Assembly (NCBI RefSeq): GCF_014203735.1
Contig: NZ_JACHJQ010000005.1
Location: 718,869 to 782,868, forward strand
Origin: Actinophytocola algeriensis
Lineage (GTDB): Bacteria > Actinomycetota > Actinomycetes > Mycobacteriales > Pseudonocardiaceae
Length of the DNA: 64,000 nt
Direction: 5' to 3'
The translations under genes and the position numbers were made by a program. The notes beneath the pieces were generated by a model, which saw only the letters and a list, made by a program, of their open reading frames with translations, was not told the origin of the DNA and searched no databases. Shown here in pieces: positions 30,233 to 39,665 of the stretch (its first letter is position 1; every line of letters starts with the position of its first letter).

Positions 30233-31893
30233 CTGCTGACCTCCTGAAGAGCTTTCACCAGGTGCGCCAGTCCGGCGGCCCGGTCTACGAAGTGCAACCG
30301 CAGCACCGGCCGCCCGTTTCGGGTGAGCACCTGACCGTCACCGAGTGCCTGCGCGAGCTGCAGCGTGCCGAGTGTGTACGGGCGGTCGGGGACCTGGATG
30401 TCCTCCTCGACCGCGCCGGTCAGCTGCAGGAACACGCCGTTCTGGTGGCCGCCCTTGTGGTACTGACCGGTGGAGTGCAGGAACCTCGGACCCCAGCCGA
30501 ACGTGGTCTGCAACCCGGTGCGGCGCGCGATCTCCGGGCGCAGCACGACCGCCGACGCGTCGGCCAGCCGGTCGAGGTAGGCCTGCACGGCGAAGTAGCC
30601 GAACTCCGGCGCGGAGGCGAGGAACGCGCGCAGCACACCGGCGAGCGTCGTCTCGCCGGACAGCGCCTCCGGTGCGTGGACCTCGACCGGACCGTCCACA
30701 AAGGTCGGTGTGGCCGGCTCGGACTTCGGTGCGTCCAGCAGCGATCGCGCCGCCTTCTTCGCGGCTTCGACGTCCGGCTGGTCGAACGGGTTGATGCCCA
30801 GCAACCTGCCGACCACCGCGGTCGCGTACTCCCACAACAGGAACTGGCCGCCGAGGCCGCCCTCGCTACCCATCAGCGCGCCGTTCGTGGCCTCCCCGAT
30901 CGCGATCGGCGTCGAGTCGGCGTACGCGTCCGAGAAGTCCGGCGAGTCCGGGCGCTCGACCACCACCGGCAGCAGGCCGGTGCCGTTCTTGCCGGTGGAC
31001 TCGGCGATCAGCTGCTCCGCCCAGTCACCGAAACCCTTGATGCCGGAACCGGTGTCGGCGATGACCACCTTCTCCGCGCCCCTGGCGTGTGCCCCGCCGA
31101 GCGCGGCGGCCAGCACCAGCGCCGGGTTGTCCTTGCTGTCGACGGACAGGTACTCGGCGGCCGCGGCGGCCTCGTCGAGCAGCCTGCCGATGTCGGCACC
31201 CGCGAGACCGGACGGCACGAGCCCGAACGCGGTGAGCGCCGAGTAGCGCCCGCCCACGTGCGGGTCCGCGGCGAACACGCGCCGGTAGCCCGCCTCCTTC
31301 GAGGCGGCCTCCAGCGGTGAGCCGGGGTCGGTCACCACGACGATCCGCGACGCGGCGTCGATGCCCTCCTCGGCGAACGCCTTCTCGAAGATCCGCCGGT
31401 GGCTGTCGGTCTCCACAGTGGACCCCGACTTCGAGGACACCACGAGCACCGTGCGGGACAGGTCACCGTCGAGCGCGTCGGCGACCTGGCCCGGGTCGGT
31501 GGTGTCCAGCACGACCAGCGGCACGTTCGCGGTGCGGGTGATCACCTCCGGCGCGAGCGAGGACCCGCCCATGCCCGCCAGGACCACCCGGTCGATGCCC
31601 TCGGCGTGCAGTTCCGCCCGCAGCGCCTCGATCTCGGCGACGAGCGGGCGGGACGTCTCGTGCAACGTCGTCCAGGACAGCCGGATGGCCGCCTCGGACT
31701 CGGCGTCCGGACCCCACAGCGTGGGGTCCTGCGCCGTGAGCTTCGACGCGACCTGCTCGTTCGCCAGTTGCTCCGCCAGCGGGCCCGCGTCCTCGATGAG
31801 CTGCTTGCGGCCCTCGAACTTGCCCTTGATCAGATCCTCGAAATGCTTGACGATCCGTGCCACGTCGGGTGGCAGGTCGTTCGGTTCGGTCAT
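30229..31893 (-). CDS. pgi: Glucose-6-phosphate isomerase
   Basis: Interconverts glucose-6-phosphate and fructose-6-phosphate. The 554-residue SIS-fold protein has the sugar-phosphate motifs GMGGSSLAPEV, SSKSGSTVET and GGRYSALTAFG, and the C-terminal GQYHKGGHQNG with the catalytic region. It belongs to the actinobacterial type found next to tal rather than the type of M. tuberculosis Pgi, whose gene lies elsewhere. ATG at 31893, 8 nt after the tal stop. Placing pgi inside the operon lets fructose-6-phosphate from transaldolase and transketolase return to glucose-6-phosphate, allowing a cyclic pathway for NADPH. Confidence 0.95.
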   Translation of the reverse strand: MTEPNDLPPDVARIVKHFEDLIKGKFEGRKQLIEDAGPLAEQLANEQVASKLTAQDPTLWGPDAESEAAIRLSWTTLHETSRPLVAEIEALRAELHAEGIDRVVLAGMGGSSLAPEVITRTANVPLVVLDTTDPGQVADALDGDLSRTVLVVSSKSGSTVETDSHRRIFEKAFAEEGIDAASRIVVVTDPGSPLEAASKEAGYRRVFAADPHVGGRYSALTAFGLVPSGLAGADIGRLLDEAAAAAEYLSVDSKDNPALVLAAALGGAHARGAEKVVIADTGSGIKGFGDWAEQLIAESTGKNGTGLLPVVVERPDSPDFSDAYADSTPIAIGEATNGALMGSEGGLGGQFLLWEYATAVVGRLLGINPFDQPDVEAAKKAARSLLDAPKSEPATPTFVDGPVEVHAPEALSGETTLAGVLRAFLASAPEFGYFAVQAYLDRLADASAVVLRPEIARRTGLQTTFGWGPRFLHSTGQYHKGGHQNGVFLQLTGAVEEDIQVPDRPYTLGTLQLAQALGDGQVLTRNGRPVLRLHFVDRAAGLAHLVKALQEVSR

Positions 31894-31901
31894 GTGGTCG
31901 T

Positions 31902-33011
31902 TCAGCTCCCCGCCGCGGACAGCTGGTCCTTGACCGAGTCGAGCAGCTCTTCCCAGGACTTCTCGAACTTCTCCACGCCTTCGTTCTCCAAGGTGATGAA
32001 CACGTCGTCGATGTCGATGCCCACCGCGGTGAGGTCGTCGAACACCTGCTGCGCCTGCCCCGCGGTGCCGGTCACCGTATCGCCGCGGAGGTCGCTGTGC
32101 TCGGCAACCGCGTCCAGCGTGTTCTCCGGCATCGTGTTCACGGTGTCGGCGACGACGAGCTCGTCGACGTACAGCGTGGGGGAGTAGTCCGGGTTCTTGA
32201 CCCCGGTCGACGCCCACAGCGGACGCTGCGCGTGCGCGCCCGCCTCGGCGAGCTTGGCCCAGCGCTCACCGGAGAACGTCTCCTGGAAGGCCGCGTACGC
32301 GAGCCGCGCGTTGGCCACGGCCGCCTTGCCGCGCAAGGCCTTCGCCTCGTCGGTGCCGATCTTCTCGAGCCGCTTGTCGACCTCGGAGTCCACCCGGGAC
32401 ACGAAGAACGACGCGACCGAGTGGATGCCGGCGAGGTCGTGCCCGTTCGCCTTGGCCTGCTCCAGACCGTCGAGGTAGGCGCCCATGACGGCCCGGTACC
32501 GCTCGACCGAGAAGATCAGCGTCACGTTCACGCTGACGCCCTCGGCGAGAGTGCGGGTGATCGCCGGGATGCCCGCCTCGGTGGCGGGGATCTTCACGAG
32601 CAGGTTCGGGCGGTCGACCGTCTTCCACAGGTCGAGCGCCTCGGCGACCGTCTTGTCGGTCTCGTGCGCCAGGCGCGGGTCGACCTCGATCGACACGCGG
32701 CCGTCGACGCCGCCGGTGCTGGAGTAGAGGTCCCGGAACAGGTCGCACGCGTTCCGGATGTCGGTGGTGGTGATCTCCTTGACGGCCGCGTCGAGCGACG
32801 CGTCGCGAGCCGCGAGCTCGCGGACCTGCTCGTCGTAGTCCGACGCGTCGGACAGCGCCTTCGCGAAGATCGTCGGGTTGCTGGTGACGCCGACGACGTG
32901 CTTGTCACGTACCAGTTCCGCGAGGTTGCCCGAGTTCAGGCGCTTGCGGGACACGTCGTCGAGCCAGATGGACACGCCCAGGTCGGATAGCTGGGCCAGC
33001 TTGTCGGTCAT
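31902..33011 (-). CDS. tal: Transaldolase
   Basis: Transfers dihydroxyacetone units between sugar phosphates in the non-oxidative pentose-phosphate pathway. The 369-residue barrel has the GVTSNPTIF signature near the N-terminus and the Schiff-base lysine in [12 protein letters not shown]. Long actinobacterial type. ATG at 33011 overlaps the tkt stop (ATGA). Confidence 0.96.
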   Translation of the reverse strand: MTDKLAQLSDLGVSIWLDDVSRKRLNSGNLAELVRDKHVVGVTSNPTIFAKALSDASDYDEQVRELAARDASLDAAVKEITTTDIRNACDLFRDLYSSTGGVDGRVSIEVDPRLAHETDKTVAEALDLWKTVDRPNLLVKIPATEAGIPAITRTLAEGVSVNVTLIFSVERYRAVMGAYLDGLEQAKANGHDLAGIHSVASFFVSRVDSEVDKRLEKIGTDEAKALRGKAAVANARLAYAAFQETFSGERWAKLAEAGAHAQRPLWASTGVKNPDYSPTLYVDELVVADTVNTMPENTLDAVAEHSDLRGDTVTGTAGQAQQVFDDLTAVGIDIDDVFITLENEGVEKFEKSWEELLDSVKDQLSAAGS

Positions 33012-35113
33012 GCGAGCCTCTCAGTCTTCTCAAGCGAGCGGCGGGCCGAGGACACGACCGCGTCCGCGGTGAAGCCGAACTCCTTGAACAGCGTCTGGTA
33101 GTCGGCGGAGGCGCCGTAGTGCTCGATGGAGACGATCTCGCCCGCGTCACCGACGTAGCGGTACCACGGTGCCGCGATGCCCGCCTCCACGGCGACCCGC
33201 GCCTTCACAGTCGGGGGGAGCACGCTGTCGCGGTAGGACTGGTCCTGGGCCTCGAACAGTTCCTGCGACGGCATGGACACCACTCTCGTGGCAACGCCGT
33301 CGGCCTCGAGAACCTTCCTGGCCTCGACCGCGATCTGCAGCTCGGAGCCGGTGGCGACGAGCACCACCTTGGGCACGCCCGCCGAGCTGTCCTCGAGCAC
33401 GTAGCCACCCTTGGCGACACCCTCGGCGGCCTTCTCCTTGGTGCCCTCGAGCACCGGCAGGTTCTGCCGGGTCAGCGCGATGCCGACCGGCGCGTCGTGC
33501 TGCTCGAGGATCGCCTTCCACGCCGCGGCGGTCTCGTTCGCGTCACCTGGCCGCATCACGACCAGGCCCGGGATGGCGCGCAACACCGCGAGGTGCTCGA
33601 TCGGCTGGTGGGTCGGGCCGTCCTCGCCGAGGCCGATCGAGTCGTGCGTCCACACGTAGGTCGTCGGCAGCTTCTGCAGCGCGGCGAGCCGGACGGGCGG
33701 GCGCATGTAGTCGGAGAACACGAGGAACGTCGCGCCGTACGGGCGGGTCGGGCCGTGCAGCACGATGCCGTTGAGGATCGACCCCATCGCGTGCTCGCGG
33801 ACACCGAAGTGGAGCGTGCGGCCGTACGGGTTGGCGTCCCACTCCTTCGTCTTCGCCGACTCCGGGCCGAACGAGTCGGCACCCTTCATCGTGGTGTTGT
33901 TGCTCTCCGCGAGGTCCGCGGAGCCGCCCCACAGCTCGGGCAGCACGTCGGCGAGCGCGTTCAGCACCTCACCGGACGCCTTGCGGGTCGCGACGCCCTT
34001 CGGGTCCGGGTCCCACGACGGCAGCGCGTCGGCCCAGCCGTCGGGCAGGCGGTAGGCGCTCGCCCGGTCCAGCAGCTCCTTGCGCTCCGGGTTGGCCGAG
34101 GCCCACGCGTCGAAGCTCTTCTGCCACTCCTCGTGGGCCTGCTTGCCCCGGTCCGCGGCGAGCCGGGCGTGCTTGAGAACTTCCGGCTCGATCGCGAAGT
34201 TCTGCTCCGGGTCGAAGCCGAGGATCTTCTTCACCTCGGCGACCTCGTCGGCGCCCAGCGCGGCGCCGTGCGCCTTGCCGGTGTTCATCTTGTTCGGCGC
34301 CGGGTAGCCGATCACGGTCTTCAGGAGGATGAACGAGGGGCGGGACGTCTCGGCCTTCGCCGCCTCCAGCGCCGCGAGGATCGCGACGACGTCCTCGCCG
34401 CCCTCGACGACCTGGACGTGCCAGCCGTAGGCCTCGTAGCGCTTCGCGGTGTCCTCGGACAGCGCGATGTTCGTGTCGTCCTCGATCGAGATCTTGTTGT
34501 CGTCGTAGATGACCGTGAGGTTGCCGAGCTCCTGGCGGCCCGCGAGCGAGGACGCCTCGGAGGTGACGCCCTCCTCGATGTCACCGTCGGAGGCGATCAC
34601 GTAGATCTGGTGGTCGAACACGCTCGTGCCGGGCGCGGCGTCCGGGTCGAACAGACCGCGCTCGCGACGGGCCGCCATCGCCATGCCGACCGCGGAGGCC
34701 AGGCCCTGGCCGAGCGGGCCGGTGGTGATCTCGACACCCGCGGTGTGCCCGTGCTCCGGGTGGCCGGGGGTCTTCGAACCCCACGTGCGCAGCGAGGCGA
34801 TGTCCTCGATCTCCAGGCCGTAGCCGGAGAGGAACAGCTGCAGGTACAGCGTGAGGCTCGAGTGGCCGGCGGACAGCACGAACCGGTCGCGGCCGATCCA
34901 GTCCGGTGCGCTGGGGTCGTGGCGCATCACACGCTGGTAGAGGGCGTAGGCGACGGGCGCGAGGCTCATCGCCGTGCCCGGGTGACCGTTCCCGACGTGC
35001 TGGACGGCGTCCGCGGCGAGGACCCGGATGGTGTCCACGGCACGTTTGTCGAGGTCCGTCCAGTCGTCAGGCAGGTTCTGTGTGGTCAAACGGGCCAGTT
35101 CGTCGGCGCTCAT
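33008..35113 (-). CDS. tkt: Transketolase
   Basis: Thiamine-diphosphate enzyme that transfers two-carbon units between sugar phosphates. The 701-residue protein has the N-terminal [11 protein letters not shown], the ThDP/Mg motif starting at [13 protein letters not shown], and the pyrimidine-domain segment [14 protein letters not shown]. First gene of the operon. The ATG at 35113 gives MSADELARL; a GTG two codons upstream and a start at 35182 are possible, and a GGGAG on the minus strand suits the GTG slightly better. Divergent from ctaB. Confidence 0.96.
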   Translation of the reverse strand: MSADELARLTTQNLPDDWTDLDKRAVDTIRVLAADAVQHVGNGHPGTAMSLAPVAYALYQRVMRHDPSAPDWIGRDRFVLSAGHSSLTLYLQLFLSGYGLEIEDIASLRTWGSKTPGHPEHGHTAGVEITTGPLGQGLASAVGMAMAARRERGLFDPDAAPGTSVFDHQIYVIASDGDIEEGVTSEASSLAGRQELGNLTVIYDDNKISIEDDTNIALSEDTAKRYEAYGWHVQVVEGGEDVVAILAALEAAKAETSRPSFILLKTVIGYPAPNKMNTGKAHGAALGADEVAEVKKILGFDPEQNFAIEPEVLKHARLAADRGKQAHEEWQKSFDAWASANPERKELLDRASAYRLPDGWADALPSWDPDPKGVATRKASGEVLNALADVLPELWGGSADLAESNNTTMKGADSFGPESAKTKEWDANPYGRTLHFGVREHAMGSILNGIVLHGPTRPYGATFLVFSDYMRPPVRLAALQKLPTTYVWTHDSIGLGEDGPTHQPIEHLAVLRAIPGLVVMRPGDANETAAAWKAILEQHDAPVGIALTRQNLPVLEGTKEKAAEGVAKGGYVLEDSSAGVPKVVLVATGSELQIAVEARKVLEADGVATRVVSMPSQELFEAQDQSYRDSVLPPTVKARVAVEAGIAAPWYRYVGDAGEIVSIEHYGASADYQTLFKEFGFTADAVVSSARRSLEKTERLA

Positions 35114-35307
35114 GGACACGGACTCAAGCTCCCACCTAATCGTGTTGCCGATCATGCTCCGCGGCATGACCGCGCTGGTCATCCTCGGGTTCCCCGCTCA
35201 ATTACCCAGCCTAACGAAACCACCCGACGGCGGCCGTCCATGGTCACGCGGCTACCATTCCAGCCGTTACCCGAACAGCCGCCACTTACACCAGTCAGGA
35301 GCCGCCG

Positions 35308-36243
35308 GTGAGCGCAGCGCTGGGGGCGACCACCGAGACCCCCCGCCGCACCCGCAGGGATGTCGTCCGGGCGTACGTCGCGCTGACCAAGCCGAGGATC
35401 ATCGAACTCCTGCTGGTCACGACGGTGCCGGCGATGATGCTGGCCGAGCGGGGGATCCCGTCGCCGTGGCTGGTGTTCGCCACGCTGTTCGGCGGCACCA
35501 TGGCCGCGGGCTCCGCCAACGCGCTCAACTGCGTGGCCGACGCGGACATCGACGCGGTGATGAAGCGCACTGCGTCACGTCCGCTGCCCAAGCACCAGGT
35601 GCCCACCCGCAACGCGCTCGTGTTCGGTGTCACGCTCGGCGTGCTGTCGTTCGCGTGGCTGTGGCCCACGACCAACCTCCTGGCGGCGTTGCTGGCGGTC
35701 GCCGCCATCCTGTTCTACGTATTGATCTACACGATGGTTCTGAAGCGCCGGACCGCGCAGAACATCGTGTGGGGCGGTGCCGCGGGCTGCATGCCAGTCG
35801 TCATCGGCTGGTCCGCCGTCACGGGGTCGGTCGAGTGGCCCGCCCTGGTCATGTTCGGCGTGATCTTCTTCTGGACCCCGCCGCACTTCTGGGCCCTGGC
35901 CATGAAGTTCAAAGACGACTACGCCCGCGCGGGCGTACCGATGCTCCCCGTCGTGACGACCGCCGACCGCGTCGCGCGCCAGATCGTCACCTACTCGTGG
36001 GTGATGGTCGTCTGGACGCTGCTGCTGGTCCCCGCCACCGGCTGGGTGTACACGGCGTTCGCGGTGGTCACGGGCGCCTGGTTCCTGATCGTCGCGCACC
36101 GCCTGTACGCCGCGATCCGCCGCGGCGAGCCGGGCAAGCCGATGAAGCTCTTCCACATGTCGAACACCTACCTGACGCTGGTGTTCGTGGCGCTGGCCGT
36201 GGACTCGGCCCTGAGCCTCCCGGTCCTCGGCTTCCCCTTCTAG
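35308..36243 (+). CDS. ctaB: Protoheme IX farnesyltransferase (heme O synthase)
   Basis: Adds a farnesyl group to heme B to make heme O for cytochrome oxidase. The 311-residue UbiA-type protein has eight or nine hydrophobic helices and the prenyl-diphosphate motif [18 protein letters not shown] with its aspartates, plus the second acidic loop around [11 protein letters not shown] start with AGGAG upstream. Divergent from tkt, the same arrangement as in mycobacteria. The next enzyme, ctaA, lies 9 kb downstream. Confidence 0.95.
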   Translation: MSAALGATTETPRRTRRDVVRAYVALTKPRIIELLLVTTVPAMMLAERGIPSPWLVFATLFGGTMAAGSANALNCVADADIDAVMKRTASRPLPKHQVPTRNALVFGVTLGVLSFAWLWPTTNLLAALLAVAAILFYVLIYTMVLKRRTAQNIVWGGAAGCMPVVIGWSAVTGSVEWPALVMFGVIFFWTPPHFWALAMKFKDDYARAGVPMLPVVTTADRVARQIVTYSWVMVVWTLLLVPATGWVYTAFAVVTGAWFLIVAHRLYAAIRRGEPGKPMKLFHMSNTYLTLVFVALAVDSALSLPVLGFPF

Positions 36244-36277
36244 CAGGGGTTTGCCGTCGGCCGCAACGGGCCACCCG

Positions 36278-37135
36278 ATGATCGTGTTCGACTCCTTCAC
36301 CCTCGACCGGGTCCCCGTCGGCGACGTCACCCTTCGCGTGCGCTACGGCGGCGACGGCCCGGCGGTCGTCCTCCTCCACGGCCACCCGCGCACGCACACC
36401 ACCTGGCACCGAGTGGCCCCGCTCCTCGCCGAACGCCACACGGTCGTATGCCCCGACCTGCGCGGCTACGGCGAGTCGACGCCCGTGCCGCCCTACTCGA
36501 AACGCGCGATGGCCGCCGACATCGCCGGGCTGATGCGGACCCTCGGCCACGAGGAATTCGCGGTGGTCGGGCACGACCGCGGCAGCTACGTCGCGTTCCG
36601 GCTGGCGATGGACCACCCGGAGCGCGTCACCAGACTGACCGTCGTCGACTCCGTCCCCATCGGCGAAGCGCTCGCCAGGTGCGGCGCCGAGTTCGCCCGC
36701 AAGTGGTACCACTGGTTCTTCTTCGCGCAGCCGGACATCCCGGAACGGGTGATCACCGCCGACCCGGACGCCTGGTACGGCGTCGGGGTCCGCAGCACCC
36801 CGGAAAGCATGGGCGAGGAGAACTTCGCCGACTTCCGCCGCGCGATCCACGACCCGGCGACGGTCCACGCGATGCTCGAGGACTACCGCGCCGGGCTCGA
36901 CGCCGACCGGGCGAACGACGACGCCGACCGCGCGGCCGGGCGCCGCGTCACCTGCCCGGTGCAGGTGCTGTGGAGCACCAGGGACGACATGGAAGAGCTG
37001 TACGGCGACCTGCTGGCCGTCTGGCGGCCGTGGGCCACCGACCTGCGCGGCGGTCCGGTCGAGTCCGGCCACCACGTCGCGGAAGAGTCTCCGGAGGAGC
37101 TGGCGGCGGCGGTCGCGGAGTTCCTGCGCTCTTGA
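36278..37135 (+). CDS. Alpha/beta hydrolase of the haloacetate dehalogenase/epoxide hydrolase group
   Basis: A 285-residue cytosolic hydrolase. Features: oxyanion loop HGHPRTH, nucleophile Asp100 in GHDRGS, DLRGYGES, the cap-domain YHWFFFAQPDIPER, DYRAG, and a catalytic His near ESGHHVAEE. It resembles fluoroacetate dehalogenase (RPA1163): the halide-binding His-Trp pair and Tyr are present. However, only one of the two carboxylate-binding arginines next to the nucleophile is kept; the second is Tyr104. The substrate is therefore uncertain. ATG at 36278 preferred; a TTG at 36251 is in frame. The stop codon lies in the -35 box of the next promoter. Confidence 0.8.
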   Translation: MIVFDSFTLDRVPVGDVTLRVRYGGDGPAVVLLHGHPRTHTTWHRVAPLLAERHTVVCPDLRGYGESTPVPPYSKRAMAADIAGLMRTLGHEEFAVVGHDRGSYVAFRLAMDHPERVTRLTVVDSVPIGEALARCGAEFARKWYHWFFFAQPDIPERVITADPDAWYGVGVRSTPESMGEENFADFRRAIHDPATVHAMLEDYRAGLDADRANDDADRAAGRRVTCPVQVLWSTRDDMEELYGDLLAVWRPWATDLRGGPVESGHHVAEESPEELAAAVAEFLRS

Positions 37136-37162
37136 CACGGCCGATAACCTCTCGGTTATGAA
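37132..37162 (+). promoter_or_regulatory. arsR-type promoter with embedded operator
   Basis: TTGACA (37132-37137) and TTATGA (37156-37161) form a -35/-10 pair with an 18-nt spacer. Between and into the -10 lies the perfect inverted repeat ATAACC-TCTC-GGTTAT (37144-37159), the size and place expected for autorepression by the ArsR protein encoded just downstream. Confidence 0.7.
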
Positions 37163-37180
37163 ACCGAAGGGTGATGGACG

Positions 37181-37495
37181 GTGACGGCCGTGCTCGACGC
37201 GACCTTCGCCGCCCTGGCCGACCCCACGCGGCGGGCCATCCTCGCGCGGCTCGCCGAGGGGGACGCGTCGGTCAAGGAGCTGGCCGAGCCGTTCGCCATG
37301 ACGCAGCCCGCGATCTCCAAGCACCTCAAGGTCCTGGAACGCGCAGGCCTGATCGAGCGCGGCCGGGACGCGCAACGTCGGCCGTGCCGCCTGGTGGCCG
37401 AGCCCATGCGGGCCGCGACCCAGTGGCTCGGCGACTACCGGCGGTTCTGGGCGGAGAGCTACGACCGGCTCGACGGGATGCTCGCCGATGAGTGA
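37181..37495 (+). CDS. ArsR-family regulator (SRPBCC-associated type)
   Basis: A 104-residue winged-helix repressor. The helix-turn-helix covers SVKELAEPFAMTQPAISKHLKVLERAGLI, typical of the group that pairs with AHSA1/SRPBCC proteins. No cysteine metal site is present, so it is not a metal sensor of the classical kind. GTG start at 37181. It overlaps the next gene by 8 nt (ATGAGTGA), so the two are coupled. The upstream inverted repeat is its likely operator. Confidence 0.88.
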   Translation: MTAVLDATFAALADPTRRAILARLAEGDASVKELAEPFAMTQPAISKHLKVLERAGLIERGRDAQRRPCRLVAEPMRAATQWLGDYRRFWAESYDRLDGMLADE

Positions 37496-38342
37496 CCGCG
37501 ACGGTGACCGGGAGATCGTCATCACCCGCGAGTTCGCCGCGTCCCGGCAGCGGGTGTTCGACGCGCACACGAAACCGGACCTGCTGCGCCGCTGGTTCGG
37601 CCCGCACGGCTGGCGGCTCGTCGTCTGCGAGGTCGACCTGCGACCGGGCGGCACGTGGCACTACGTGCTGCACGGCCCGGACGGCGAACGGATGGCGCTG
37701 CACGGCACCTACCTCGAGATCGACCCACCCCGCAGGCTGGTCATGGCCGAACGCAACCCCGACTGCCACGCTCGCGCCGACCACGAGTCGGTGATCACCA
37801 TCGAGCTGACCGGCCACACCCGCCTCACCCACACGGCCACCTTCCCGACGCCGGAGATCCGCGACGCCGTGCGCGAGTCCGGCATGGCCCTCGGCGTCGG
37901 CCAGGGATTCGACCGCCTCACCACCGAACTGGAGCAGACCATGGATTTCACGATCGAGATGATCCCCGTGCCCGTCACGGACGTGGACCGGGCGAAGGAG
38001 TTCTACGCCGACCGACTCGGCTTCCCCGTCGACGTCGACCACGAGGCAGGCGACTTCCGCTTCGTCCAGCTGACCCCGCCGGGCTCCGGCTGTTCGATCG
38101 GCTTCGGCCGCGGCGTGAGCGCCATGAAACCCGGTGAGCTGAAAGGGATCCAGTTCGTCGTCGAGGACGTCCAGAAGGCCCGCGAGGAGCTGGTCGGCCG
38201 TGGCGTCGACGCCACACCGGTGTACCACTTCGAGGAGGGCAAGCAGGTCGACGGCCCCGGTGACACGTGGAACTCGTTCGTCAGCTTCGACGACCCGGAC
38301 GGCAACCACTGGGTGCTCCAGGAACGCCCGAAACAGTCCTGA
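37488..38342 (+). CDS. SRPBCC (AHSA1-like) - VOC fusion protein
   Basis: A 284-residue fusion. Residues 1-150 are an AHSA1-type lipid/small-molecule-binding SRPBCC domain (REFAASRQRVFDAHT, LRRWFGPHGW, TRLTHTATF). From Met152 a complete glyoxalase/VOC domain begins (PVPVTDVDRAKEFYADRLGF to DPDGNHWVLQE). The junction has an in-frame ATG at 37941 with GGAG upstream, so the VOC half might also be made separately. Usually the two are separate genes downstream of the same ArsR type. The VOC half has few metal-binding His/Glu, so enzymatic activity is unsure. Confidence 0.85.
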   Translation: MSDRDGDREIVITREFAASRQRVFDAHTKPDLLRRWFGPHGWRLVVCEVDLRPGGTWHYVLHGPDGERMALHGTYLEIDPPRRLVMAERNPDCHARADHESVITIELTGHTRLTHTATFPTPEIRDAVRESGMALGVGQGFDRLTTELEQTMDFTIEMIPVPVTDVDRAKEFYADRLGFPVDVDHEAGDFRFVQLTPPGSGCSIGFGRGVSAMKPGELKGIQFVVEDVQKAREELVGRGVDATPVYHFEEGKQVDGPGDTWNSFVSFDDPDGNHWVLQERPKQS

Positions 38343-38393
38343 CCGGCCTCTCGCCGATGGACTCGTCCGAGCCGGTCGTGGTCAACTGGCGGC

Positions 38394-38822
38394 ATGAGCA
38401 CCGACGCCAGTCCGCTGACCGACCAGGACCTCGAGTTCCTCCGCCGTCCGCTGCTCGGGTTCGTGTCCGTGGCCGCGGGCCCGGTCCCGGCGCAGCCGAG
38501 GCCGGTGTGGTTCGAGGTCACCGCCGAGGGGACGATCCAGCTGTTCACCGGTCCGGACACGTTCAAGGTGCGGCGCCTGGCCCGCGATCCCCGCGCCTCG
38601 ATCGTCGTCGCCGCCCCGGTGGGTGAACCGGAGCGCTGGGTGTCGATCGCAGGCCGCACCACGGTGGAACCCGACGGCGCGCACGAGCTGGCGTCCCGCC
38701 TGGCCGCCCGCTACTGGGACCTCGGCGACCCGGCGCGTGCGGGCGACCTGGCCGAGATGCTGGCCGAGGACCAGGTTCGTGTCGTCATCCACCCGGAGAC
38801 CGTGCGCCGCAACGTGTACTGA
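38394..38822 (+). CDS. PPOX-class (pyridoxamine 5'-phosphate oxidase-like) flavin-binding protein
   Basis: A 142-residue split-barrel protein. It shows the family pattern: an N-terminal helix DLEFLRRPLLGFVSVA, the strand pair PRPVWFEVTAEGTIQLF, the FKVRRLARDPRASIVVA cofactor region and the VSIAGRTTVEPDG strand. Such small proteins bind FMN or F420 and reduce diverse substrates. ATG at 38394. It follows the fusion gene by 51 nt and is convergent with the HD-domain gene. The substrate is unknown. Confidence 0.82.
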   Translation: MSTDASPLTDQDLEFLRRPLLGFVSVAAGPVPAQPRPVWFEVTAEGTIQLFTGPDTFKVRRLARDPRASIVVAAPVGEPERWVSIAGRTTVEPDGAHELASRLAARYWDLGDPARAGDLAEMLAEDQVRVVIHPETVRRNVY

Positions 38823-38833
38823 CCGGGACGGGC

Positions 38834-39529
38834 TCAGGAAACGGCGGCGTGGTTGCGGTCCACGGCCTCCAGCAGCTGGGAGACGTCCGCGTCGTCGAGC
38901 GACTCGCGGATGCACTGCCACAGCTGGAGGTTCGCCGCCGCCCAGCGGGTGTACATGGCGGCGGCCTCCGGGTTGTAGAAGTAGAAGCCCTCGTCGTGCA
39001 CGCTCTGCTGTTCGCCGCAGATCTTGTTCGCCAGCTCGCGGAGACCGATGCCGTTCTCCTCGAGGTACTTGTGCGCCAGCACCACCGGTGTCACCGGCAG
39101 CGCCTTGAACAGCGTGTCGGCGTCCGACAGCGCCTGCGCCTCCAGGGAGATGTCGCGGCCGCGGGTGGCCATCTCCGCCTCGACCACGATCCGGTCGATC
39201 CAACCCGCCACGTGCGGCGGGATGCCGGCGCGCTTCAGGATCGCGAGGCGCAGCCGTCCGCCCGTGGCGGCGGACGAGTTCCTGCGCACCAGGTAGTTGA
39301 CGTCGTGGACGAGCGCGGCCGTCTCCACCACGCTCACCTCGGCGCCGTTGAGCACCGCGAACCTGGCCGCCTTCGTGCGGACGAAGGTCACGTGGTGCCA
39401 GCCGTGGAATTGCAGGCGGGCCGCGTGGCGTATGCAGATCCGGTGGACGTCCGCCTCGACGGCGTCGACCACTTCCGGTGCGATGACCGGCACTGATGCG
39501 CCAACGGGCGCTGTTTTCTCGACAGACAT
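38834..39529 (-). CDS. HD-domain phosphohydrolase-like protein
   Basis: A 231-residue protein with the HD metal set: His at 45/46 (FHGWHHV), His75-Asp76 (ALVHDV) and Asp136/Asp138 (LSDADTL). These fit a metal-dependent phosphohydrolase of the YedJ/metal-dependent HD type. The C-terminal 90 residues are helical and Trp/Tyr-rich (YFYNPEAAAMYTRWA, LQLWQC) and unassigned. GGAGGGG precedes the ATG at 39529. Last gene of a three-gene cassette with the cupin-like and two-helix membrane proteins. An HD enzyme beside a membrane protein could hydrolyse a nucleotide signal or phospho-substrate; this is inference. Confidence 0.75.
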   Translation of the reverse strand: MSVEKTAPVGASVPVIAPEVVDAVEADVHRICIRHAARLQFHGWHHVTFVRTKAARFAVLNGAEVSVVETAALVHDVNYLVRRNSSAATGGRLRLAILKRAGIPPHVAGWIDRIVVEAEMATRGRDISLEAQALSDADTLFKALPVTPVVLAHKYLEENGIGLRELANKICGEQQSVHDEGFYFYNPEAAAMYTRWAAANLQLWQCIRESLDDADVSQLLEAVDRNHAAVS

Positions 39530-39665
39530 CGACCCCTCCGAACCGTGCCGTCGCCCGCGCCGGTGCGGTCGGCGCGGAAGGCAGGGCCCGTGGAGGTCGA
39601 TGGTAAACGCCGAAATTGGAATTGTCTGCGTGCCTTTGGTCCCTAGCTGCTGCTCTCCATTCTGT

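Noticed and set aside
28718-35311. Very long open frames opposite zwf and tkt (509 and 730 codons)
   Set aside because: They are antisense shadows caused by high GC at third positions; no conserved domain, and zwf and tkt explain the sequence.
36278-37135. Calling the hydrolase a fluoroacetate dehalogenase
   Set aside because: One of the two substrate-binding arginines is replaced by Tyr, so the specific name is not justified.
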